DNA from: Benincasa hispida | Taxonomy: Eukaryota; Streptophyta; Magnoliopsida; Cucurbitales; Cucurbitaceae | Length of the DNA stretch: 64,000 nucleotides | Assembly (NCBI RefSeq): GCF_009727055.1 | Contig: NW_024063779.1 | Span: forward strand, 637,410-701,409 | Direction of reading: 5' to 3' | Shown: piece after piece, positions 55,211 to 64,000 of the stretch | How the letters are laid out: every line of letters starts with the position of its first letter | Numbering within the stretch: the first letter of the stretch is position 1 | Position numbers and translations under genes: made by a program | Notes under the pieces: generated by a model | Databases searched by the model: none | What the model was told of the DNA's origin: nothing | The model's input: the letters and a program-made list of their open reading frames with translations, nothing else

Positions 55211-57033
55211 ACTCTAGTGATTTATTTAAAATTGTTGCATTATATTAAAATATCAAAATGTCAACATATTTATTTGATAACTTAATTATGACTATAATTT
55301 TTATTTTAATACGACTTAGAAGAATTTGTATGGGAGTAATAATAATATAAAAACATTAAAATAAAAAATCTTACATTATTACTATTATTGTTATTGTCAA
55401 AAACAAACAAGAAACAACAAATTAGAAAAAACAATGATCAACTTTTAGAAGGGAATCTATTCGCGGTGGCTGATCTTTCAGACAAATTGATACCAATCGA
55501 TGTTTGCGAACATGTGTGGCAAGTTCGTGCGTAATGGAATTGCAAATTATGATTAACAAAGAAACAACCTTGAATTTTCCCCTGTACGATGTAAATCACA
55601 CAAAGATTTCACAAAATACTAAATCGATAACCCGATGATCTATTCAGGAGCAATTAATAACTTTTAAATGTTGTAGTAATTAAAATTTAAAACAAACATA
55701 TATATTATTTATTTATTACATGCTAAAAATCAAATATATTTTTGAAATTTTAACTAAAACGATACGATTTTATGTATATTGCGCGTGTGCTTTTACTATT
55801 TATCATGGAAACATTGGGTCATTTTAAAATAAATAAATAAATAAACACTGAGGTCTTCTAAATGAGAAAAATCGTTGAGCCTTAATTGGAAAACACTGCC
55901 AAATGCCAACAAAGTACGAATATATCACTCTACAAGGCTTTTAAAGAAATTGAAAACACAATTGAAAAATCGAGAGAAAATATTTTATTTCAATTTAGCC
56001 TTTATTTCAAAATATTATATTGTTAGTCTCGAGATTAATTTCAATTCAATTCATAAATTTTAAAATTTTTATCTTTGAAGCTTAAAATTTGTTTTAATTT
56101 AGCCTATAAATTTTACATTTCACATTTTTAATCTTGAATTTTCGCTAATACTAATTTTCAATCTTTAGTATTGATGTTTATTAATTATTTTAAAAGAATT
56201 ATAAATAATTAGATTTTACTATTTTTTCCATTGCTCTAAAATTTAATTCTAAAATTTCACTTAAAAAATATTTTAAATTATTTAATAAATATTAGTTTTA
56301 AATATAAAAAATTAGTATTTAGTAAAAAAAATTTAAGGTAAAAAATATAAATCTTAAAATATAAACACCAAATAAAAATAAAACTCAAACTTCAAAACTA
56401 AAATTGCAATCTTTTAAATTGAAATAAACTTTAAAATTTAATACTTTTAAAGGTTAGAAACCAAATACAAATTAAATTTAAAAATAAAAAATAAATAGAT
56501 ATCCTATTTCTAAATTATGTTTATAGATACATGCATTCCTCTAAATTTATTCCTTTATTATCTACTTTTTATTAATATTTATAAAATCAAATTAAAAATT
56601 AAAAAAAATAATTTTAAATTTTAAAAAAAAAAAAATTGATTAAAAATTCAAATATCATGCTCAACATTGTAAATAACGGAAAAGAAATAAACTTACTTTC
56701 CAAAAATTAAACACAAATGATTACCCGTAAATAAATAAATAAAAAGCTGCGTGGTGATGGCATAATGGGACACTTCAGAATACGGCCACATACACGAAAA
56801 AGGCGCGTGAATCTAGACGCGTGGGAACAGTACCTCGGCGCTCGAGCAACGGTGACGTGACGGCGTTTCACGTTCAGCATGGGCTCGGTACTTTATGTTT
56901 TATGTTCACCGAAAATTATTATTATATTAATCATTTTCTTTTCATTTTTTTTAATATGGTTTTTTTAATATAATAAAGATAGAAGATTAAATCATAAAAC
57001 TTGATAGTCACTTTGACTACTAGTTGAGTTATA
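55211..57033. other. AT-rich spacer, no gene seen
   Basis: No open frame with coding character on either strand. Mostly A/T homopolymers and AAATT/TTTAA words, with one GC-rich exception (56797-56890). This and 32775-34446 are the only sizeable stretches not assigned to an element. Confidence 0.6.
56797..56890. promoter_or_regulatory. GC-rich island with CGCG and ACGTG words
   Basis: Within very AT-rich sequence lie GGCGCGTGA (56802), GACGCGTGGG (56816), GGCGCTCGAG (56838) and GGTGACGTGACGG (56851). CGCG boxes are bound by CAMTA factors and ACGTG cores by bZIP/bHLH factors. No gene start can be tied to it on either strand, so a promoter role is only a possibility; a relic of a lost gene or element is equally open. 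Confidence 0.3.
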
Positions 57034-57957
57034 TGTTAGACGTAGTTTAAATAATGATATGTATAATTAAAATATAAACTATGTATATGAATTAATATTT
57101 TATTTATTTTATTAGATTGGATTCTATTATCTAATTAATTAATGCTCTAGTTTGGAGTATGAACTTAATGGATAAAATCTCATTTATAATTAGCATGGTT
57201 TAATAAGAACCATAATTAAACTAGTATATAAAGATACCTTACAGCTATGGTCCTCAATTTAACAAAACAATAAGTACTAGCATTTTTTGAATTACAACTA
57301 GATCCCACTAAAGCATTCATAATTTTGATTAAAAAAGACAATAACCATTTTAGAGTCATCATCAATTCGTCAATAAAATCCGGTAAGTATATATTCTTAA
57401 TATTTTGGCATGAATGATCATAGAGTTTATCTATTCAATATAGATGCTACTCATCCTAACATTAATATTGTTTTTTAAATTTATTAGAAATATAAGATGT
57501 TTTGAAGTTATATTTGAAATATTATAATTTTATTAATCATAATGGATATGTTTTTTTACCAATTTTTTTGTCTCTTCAATAGATGAAGATGATGAAATTT
57601 ATAAAAATATAAAAACTGAAACACCTTCGTTGTTGAAATGACGAGGATCCAACAACTAATAAAAAAAAATAGAAATGAGTAGGATGGCTGAAGACATTGG
57701 TTTTATATTCACCTAATTGAACGGATATATAAAGAGACCTTAGAGTTATGTTTCTTAATATATCAAAACCTCACTATTTCTTGAATCTCATCTAAAGAGA
57801 TCTCACTAAGACATTTAGAGTCTTGGTTGAGGAAGGCAATAGCCACTTTAGAGTCATCATCAATTTGTCAATAAATTCTAGTACGTATATATTCTTAACA
57901 ATTTGATATGAATAATCCTAAGATTTATAATATAGATAAAAAGTAATTATGTTAGCA
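57034..57957 (+). mobile_element. 5' LTR of element M, with internal duplication
   Basis: The right edge is secure (GTTAGCA before the primer site). The left edge TGTTAGACG is a guess. Two colinear copies about 501 bp apart share TATATAAAG (57225 and 57726), ATCCCACTAA/ATCTCACTAA, TTTAGAGTCATCATCAAT, CGTCAATAAA-type blocks and GTAAGTATATATTC/GTACGTATATATTC. Confidence 0.5.
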
Positions 57958-57960
57958 AGT
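57215..57960 (+). repeat. Direct repeat, two copies offset by 501 bp, each with a TATA box
   Basis: Copy 1 is about 57215-57460, copy 2 about 57716-57945. Each has a TATATAAAG box and ends in a splice-donor-like GTA(A/C)GTATATATTC. Confidence 0.75.
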
Positions 57961-57971
57961 GATATCAGAGC
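57960..57971 (+). promoter_or_regulatory. Primer-binding site of element M
   Basis: TGATATCAGAGC matches TGGTATCAGAGC at 11 of 12 positions. Confidence 0.8.
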
Positions 57972-59252
57972 ATTTCATGTCAGATTGTCGGTTCATATTC
58001 GTTTTTCATTGATGTTGATTCAACCTACCAGTAAAGTTGTTTAAAGAATTTAAAGAATTGAAAAAAAAAAATTGTTTTGTGTACGAACATAATTCCACCG
58101 ACAGTGTTCAATTCTCGCCGGCGGAGGGATATCAATGCAATCGGACAACATTGTATCCTCATCGGCATTGTAGGCACTCAAGTCTTTCCGGCAGCAATTA
58201 TAGGTTTCCCCAATATGCCATAGCCGATTATACTGGTATAGTGAAATCCTTGTGGCAAACTGATTTGGTTCTACTTTCATAAATTCAGTGGATTTAAGTG
58301 TTTCTTTTATTGGATGAATTTGGTGCATTTAAAGTTAAAATTTGAGTGTTCATAATTAATTAATTTTATTAATAATAAATCAATCTAATCTCTACTAAGA
58401 ATAAATCAATTCGTTTGATTTTGCTAGCCGTTCTAATTAGATCTTGCCAGTAGTTTTTGATCTTGATTGTTTATAATTGAGTGAAATTCATGGTGATGGT
58501 TCTTGGTTCTTGATTGATAAATTTGTGAATTTGAATCTAAAATTTTATTGATGATTCAAGTTTAAATTAGATTAATCATATTGTGAATTTAAGTTTAAAT
58601 TTGATTAATCAAGTTATGGATTCAAGTTTAATTGATCATGTTGTAGATTTAAATTTAAATTTGATCGATATCTTTTGGTGAATTTAAATTTAAATTTGAT
58701 TGATGATATTTTGTGATATTCACATGTTTATGTTGCTTTAATTGTATTATGTTTATGCAATTATTGGGTGAATTTTGGTAAAGACTATTTGGGTTCATTT
58801 TCCATATTTTTGTACAATAATATTGTTATATTATTGTGTCTTATAATTTAGATTTGATTGGTTAAAATAATATGTTACCAAAGTAACATTTGTTATCTAG
58901 ATTAGTTTAAATATAAAATATAAGATGTGCATATTCATGAATTTTGTCAAATTGTGGGTATACACGTGGTAATGGGTATGTGACAGTTATAAGAATTGTT
59001 CAAGCGAAAAATAGTCGGTCCAAAGAAAGACTATTGTTTAACAGAGTTTATTGTCATTATTTTGATTACTACGTTGAGAGTACCATTTACCGTTGGTGAT
59101 TTTGCCCAAAGGTTGGATATCAATGTTGTGTTAGGTATCTTATTAAAAGGACCCACCACATATATGAAATTATTTTGTTATATTTTAACTGGGAGTATAT
59201 GTTTTGTTGTTTATTATTTCAATTGGTCTTACTCAAATATCTGGAAACAATC
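57972..59252 (+). other. Leader of element M
   Basis: Non-coding AT-rich sequence between primer site and gag. The only structure seen is the repeat at 58543-58725. The short frames here are not supported as genes. Confidence 0.55.
58543..58725 (+). repeat. Degenerate AT-rich tandem repeat in the M leader
   Basis: About five units near 35-45 bp built on TTTAAATTTGATTGAT and TTGTGAATTTAAG. Units differ by small indels. Confidence 0.75.
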
Positions 59253-62062
59253 CTTAAGTTGAATGGATCGAACTTCAATATTTGGAAGGAAAGCCTAGAG
59301 ATACTTTTCGGGTATATGGATTTGGACCTTGCATTAAGGACCAAAAAACCTACTTCTGTTGAGGAACAGTCAAATACGACCAATATAGAGAAGTGGGAAC
59401 GGTCAAATCGCATGTGTCTGATGATTTTTATACACTCCATTCCGGAGTCTTTTGGGGACTCTATCATGGAAAGTGAAAATTGAAGGAACTCGTTTTACAG
59501 AGAACTTATAAGCGAAAGCGGATCGTCCAAATCTCATTTCAATTGAAACAAGCGTTTACAGTCAACAATACAAATTATGCAACAAAACATAAATTACAAC
59601 ATACTTTTGAATAAGAAACAAGGGTTTAGAGATTATACCTTTAAAGAACTTTTCTTCTAGTTAATCCCTCATGCCAACTCGAACACTTCGAACAAGCACG
59701 AACACTCCAAACAGTAGCAAACAACAACAAAACTCTCGAACTAAAAGAGGACACAACTACTTGGTGACCTTGGTATTTTCAGGGTGAGAACCCAGGAGTG
59801 GTGGGTTCTGGTTATTTTGGTTAGGAGAGAGCTTGTGGTTTGGAGGAGGAAGATGAATGGATGAGGAAAATCTCTATTGCATAGATAAACTCTCCAATCG
59901 TGTAGTAAAAGAAGTCTATCACATAGGCTCTCAACCACTCGTGTAGAAGGTTCACAATTCGTGTAACTTATCCACTGGAATAATAAAATCATATTTTATT
60001 TTATTTCATTTTTTCTATAAAATCTGATTAACTTCCCTCTAAGGTGGTTAGAGAGAAAAAGGGATAATTATCAAATAATTAATAATATAAATAAATATGA
60101 TAACAACTTATCATATTATATTTATAACCTTTAGTTTTAATATTACATCATATACAACATATAAACCATAGTTTTTTTTCTCTATTTTATGGTATTTAAT
60201 ATAAATGATATTTATATTAAATTTAACAACTATGAATCTTATTAATAGAAAATATATTTTAATCATATTCAAATATTTATTCCTCCAATTAAACAATAAT
60301 GTATCAAATACATTATATCAATTATATCATATATAATTTAATCAATTTAATTATATCATATATAATTAAATTCCCTCTTATTAATTTGAACAATTCAAAT
60401 TAACCCAAAAACTAATTCTCAACTAAATCTTTTGAGCTACCAAAGGAACCTTATGGACCTTGAAGCTCCAACGTACGTGGATAATTAATTAAACTCTTTA
60501 ATCACATTATCTACCATCCGTTAACTGTCGGACACTCCACAAAAGATCGATAGTTGCACTCTTCACACTACAGATATATTTCTGTGTCCATTGGATATAA
60601 CCAATCAACAGTACGATGACCCTTCACAAGTTGCTCGTAAGTACCGCTGGGCCAAATTACCGTTTTGCCCCTATAGTTACAATTAACTTCTTAAGTACCA
60701 CTGATCCCTCTAATAAACAATAGATCATAGTCCTAAACTAAATCCCTCTCTGGCCAAGAGAGAGTGTGGCGCCACATTGTTCAAGACCCGAAATCAGGCT
60801 TTAAGGGAGCAATTTATCTACTTACCCCTACTTCAGGGAATGAGTGAATTCCATCTTGTGTAGTTGAGTTCCCAGCTCCACAATCAGACGAATCCCCAAA
60901 ATGGTAGGCTTATTGAGTCTATGATCTGGCCACTTTCACCCGTACAAATCAAATGACTGCCCTCATAGGCAAGAGTTCACAATTCACTCAGGATTAAGAT
61001 CATGTTACCTATGGTCATCCTAGTGAAATGAAAATCTCTATTATAAATGGCGTTATATAATGAGACTAAATATTTCGTGGTCCGGGCTATTATGAATGAC
61101 ATTGTATAGAATATCCCCGCTTGCATGTATAATACATGAATGATCAGAATCAGATCATTTGTAGCACTTTACAACATTTGTAACAACTACAAAGTGAGTC
61201 ATATTCGTAGTGTTACCAGGATAAGGTACCCAGCCTTATGCATATTTTATAGACCATTCAGGTTATCACTTAAACATGATCCACCTATATGTCTCCACAT
61301 ACATGTTTAAGTTACAACGATAACCTTGGATGTTAGTTTATTGGTTTGTGGTTAATGCAATTAAAATATCATAGATTTCGTAGACCAAGTGAATAAAATA
61401 TCAAATATTATTAATCACAGAAATGTTTGTTCATATAAGGTTTACAAACTATAGGACCCTACGAGATTTAGGGCATCAACCCCAACAAAAATGTCAATAA
61501 GTTCTTTGCTCAAAGTGAGAAATATTTTGCTAAAAATGAAAAAAGAGGAAGCAAGTGGTCCTTTAACTTCTTTAATTTTTGAGGTACAAGAACAATAGGA
61601 ACATAAGGGAGTATATATGGAAATGTCCAATCTCACAGGTAAATTAAAGGCACCTGATATCAAAATAAAAATTTACTCATACATCTAGTACTTATCTCTC
61701 TTCCTACAAAATTCACTCAGTTTAAGATAAGCTATAATACTCAAAAGGATCAATGAAATATTAATGAGCTTATCTCACAATATGCACAAGAAGAAGATAG
61801 GATTAGAGAAAATATAGAAAGTACTCATTTGGAAATTAACTCTCATGATAAGAAGAAAAGAAAATCTACAGATGTTGCAGAAGAGATATCTCAGCAGAAT
61901 AAGAGAAAGAAACAGGTTACTGAAAATTCTTGTTTTTTCTGCAAAAAGGAAGGTCACTTCAAGAAAGATTGTTATAAGTCCGCCAAGTGGCGTGTAAAGA
62001 AGGGTAAACTTCTTACTTTGGTTTGTTCTGAAGTTAATTTAGCTTTTGTACCTACAGATACT
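59253..62062 (+). pseudogene. gag: gag of element M, split by H
   Basis: Pieces are 59253-59480 and 61493-62062. The first reads LKLNGSNFNIWKESLEILFG, then DLDLALRTKKP, typical of the copia gag N-terminus, and runs open to the H insertion. After H the sequence resumes with FFAQSEKYFAKNEK and several frameshifts, then a final open stretch (61829-62065) with basic residues and an intact CCHC knuckle (CFFC at 61931, H and C at spacing 4 and 4). A TGA stop at 62063-62065 separates it from protease. Confidence 0.85.
59481..61487 (-). mobile_element. H: reversed solo LTR in the gag of M
   Basis: The plus-strand edges are TGAAGGAACTCG and CATCAACCCCAACA. A perfect 5-bp duplication AAAAT flanks it (59476-59480 and 61488-61492). 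2007 bp, same family as K. The G LTR shares the TGAAGGAA end. The LTR contains ATCGTGTAGTAAAAG and CGTGTAGAAGG words (59890-59965) where the G LTR has its CGATCGTCTAG cassette. Confidence 0.85.
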
Positions 62063-62065
62063 TGA

Positions 62066-62702
62066 TGGGTAGATTCTGATGCTACTACTTATATAAGTAT
62101 ATCAATGCAAGATTGGCTATGGAACCGGCCACCAAGTGATGCTGAAAGATTCATCTATGTGGATGATGGCAAAGCAGTTCCATTTGAAGCTATTGGGAAT
62201 TTTAGATTACATTTAAAAATTGATTATTATTTGAATTTGAATGAGACTTTTGTTATACTGTCATTTAGATGGAATTTAGTTTCTATTTATAGTTTGGACA
62301 AATTTGGTTTTCTTGTTCTTTCGGAAATAATAAAGTTAGTTTTTTTCAAAATTCCAAGCCTATTGGTACAGGTTCTTTAATTGATAATCTATATATATTT
62401 GATTCTTTTGCTTCATTTAACAAGATCCTATTATCTAATTCATGTGATATAAAGCGTAAATAAAATGAAAAGTTTGCTATGTTATGGCACAAACATTTAG
62501 GTCACATCTCTAAATAGAGAATTCAAAGACTTGTGTCAGATGGAATTTTTTATTCCCTTGATTTAAGTAATTTTGACATTTGTGTAGAATGTATTAAGGA
62601 AAAATAGTCAAACATAAAAAAATTAGGTGCCAACAAATGCTCAGACATCTTAGAACTAACATATATAAACATTTGTGGTCCATTCTTTATGGTTTCTTAG
62701 AA
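62066..62702 (+). pseudogene. pol: pol start of element M: protease and GAG-pre-integrase
   Basis: WVDSDATTYIS at 62066 is the aspartic protease site with the glycine of D-S-G changed to D. RPPSDAERFIYVDDGKAVP and FRWNLVSIYSLDKFGF follow in one frame to 62380; here YVDDGK is the protease-region YVGDG block and not the RT site. GAG-pre-integrase LWHKHLGHISK and QRLVSDGIF begin near 62480 after a frameshift, with CVECIKEK (62582). The first integrase residues (NICGPF) end at 62702, where N begins. Confidence 0.85.
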
Positions 62703-64000
62703 TGAACTAAAGGGATCAATTCCTGAGCGGAAGCATGTAAACGCCTTGCATTTCGATTTTTTGGTCTATACGAAACAAAATAAAAAAAATAGAGAATAAA
62801 TCATGTTTATACATTCAGCATGCCTTTTAATAAAAAGAAAAGGGAAAAAAAACATTTTCTTACCTTTGTCAATCCCTTTTTCTTCATGAAAATCCCAAGC
62901 TTTTTCTTCGCAACGTATCTCCAACGAATAATGAACACCACATTAAAAGAGATCTCGATATTCTCTTGGAATCCAAGGGTAGAAAAGTGGTCTTTAAGCC
63001 TTTGAGAAGGAATAGTGGGAATGAGAAAATGTTGAGAGAATTTTGGAAGAACTTATGTGGCTAGGTTTTCACAAATGAAAATCTTATTTTTAATTTGGGC
63101 AAAAGAAACAATTTATATGGAGAAGGGTTTACCCCTTCTCCAAGTATTTACATATTTGCCCTTAGGGCTTAATTAATTAATCAAATAATTTTATTTAATT
63201 AATTAGCAAACCTAATAAATAACTATGTATATTAAATCTATTTAATGTATATAGTTAATTAATTAAATAAGCATCATGTGTTTATTTGCCTCCACCTCTC
63301 AAAATTAACTAATTCCTTATGAATCTGATTCCTAAGAAAATTCTTTATTTGAATTCTATCCAAATATTTCTCTCTTAATTGTAGATCAAATCTATAATTA
63401 ACCATATCATATTAATCTCATTAACATGTTATTCCATCAATTGATTTAAACATTTCTTGTCATTCCTCTTGTATTTCCTTTAGTGAGCTATTGAAGGACC
63501 TTATAGACCTACAGATTAGAAGCTCTAATCATATGAGATTAATTGATTAAACTCCTTTAATCCAATTAATCAATATTCATTAACTACCAAACACTCCGTT
63601 AAAGACCGATAGTTGTACTTTTCGCACTGTAGATTTATTTCTATGTCCATGGATACAACCAATCAACAGAGTAATGACCCTTCACAAATGCTCATAACTA
63701 TAGTTGGGTCAAAATACTATTTTACCCATACAGTTACATCTAACTCCTTAAATACCACTGATTTCTCTAATGAACAAACAGTTTATAGTCCAACTATAAA
63801 CTAACACCTCCCGGGCCAGAGAGGTTAAGGCCTCATTGTTCAAGACCCGAAACCAGCTATTAAGGGAGCAATTTATCTACTTACTTCTGCTTCGGGTTAG
63901 GAATAAATTTCGTCTTGTGTAATTAAGTTCCCAACTCCCCAATTAGACAAATCCCAAAATGGTAAGCTTATTGAGTCGACTATCATGGTCACTCTCACCC
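62703..64000 (-). mobile_element. N: reversed copia LTR running off the window
   Basis: The plus-strand edge TGAACTAAAGGGATC follows TAGAA (62698-62702), the candidate target copy. Reversed, it resembles the E and F LTRs: GGAGAAGGGGTAAACCC palindrome with CCATATAAAT (63119-63141 region), TTCCGCTCAGG near the end, and the CATTCCTCTTG/TAGTGAGC block at 63460. The remainder is outside the window. Confidence 0.75.

Larger units (their letters stand above)
57034..62702 (+). mobile_element. Element M: second copia lineage, interrupted by H and N
   Basis: 5' LTR (about 57034-57957), primer site, leader with an AT repeat, gag split by H, CCHC knuckle, protease, GAG-pre-integrase and the first integrase codons, then N. 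The rest of pol and the 3' LTR lie beyond the window or are lost. Residues such as LNGSNFNIWKE, WVDSDATTYIS and LWHKHLGHISK mark a different copia lineage from A, B, C and E. Confidence 0.75.

Noticed and set aside
62153..62170. YVDDGK as an RT catalytic site in M
   Set aside because: It lies between protease and GAG-pre-integrase; relatives have YVGDG here. The RT of M is not in the window.
1..64000. A new defence, biosynthetic or host gene system
   Set aside because: All long coding signals resolve to gag, pol or LINE proteins. Nothing supports an operon-like or enzymatic system here.

Overview
This is plant nuclear DNA with no convincing host gene in 64 kb. It is an AT-rich intergenic block built almost entirely of transposable elements nested inside one another. 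The copia gag sequences (UBN2-type gag with a CCHC knuckle) resemble, from memory, the very abundant gag/pol family of Cucumis and other cucurbits. A cucurbit is therefore my best guess, as an inference and not a search result. Two 20-N assembly gaps lie at 12576-12595 and 14511-14530.

Block 1 (1-32771). The outer host is one non-coding Harbinger-like DNA transposon (called D2 here). Its pieces are 3895-5135 and 32177-32771, and its left tip lies upstream of the window. Two LTR elements sit in it. Element A (1-3894, right part only) is a copia derivative with gag but no pol. Element E (5136-32171) is a copia element with two LTRs, a tRNA-Met primer site and a decayed gag-pol. E is inflated to 27 kb by a second Harbinger-like copy in its 5' LTR (D1, 6113-7941), a mitochondrial-looking insert in its leader (about 10053-11295), a solo Ty3-type LTR in gag (P, 11975-17063) that holds another solo LTR (Q, 12058-14212), a reversed internally deleted copia in the integrase region (G, 19023-26405), and a solo LTR in the 3' LTR (F, 29526-31345). 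Several joints carry target-site duplications, which fix the order of events.

Block 2 (32775-36344). About 1.7 kb of simple AT-rich spacer with internal repeats is followed by a third, complete Harbinger-like copy (D3, 34450-36028) flanked by TTA.

Block 3 (36345-55210). A minus-strand LINE is split in two. ORF1 and the first codons of ORF2 lie at 53642-55210; the endonuclease and reverse transcriptase lie 16 kb away at 36345-37667. Between them are a reversed LTR (J), a forward copia with several deletions (B), a truncated LTR (K), a reversed gag-only copia (C) and a short LTR end (L).

Block 4 (55211-64000). An AT-rich spacer contains one GC-rich CGCG/ACGTG island (56797-56890). It is followed by a second kind of copia element (M, from 57034) interrupted by a solo LTR (H, 59481-61487) and by a reversed LTR that runs off the window (N, from 62703).

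The signal I rate highest is a repeated two-hairpin module in the leaders of A, B, C, E and G. Its stems keep pairing although their sequences differ (GTCGA/TCGAC, GTCAC/GTGAC, GATGC/GCATC). A second, neighbouring signal is a leader position where each copy carries a different short-motif cassette.
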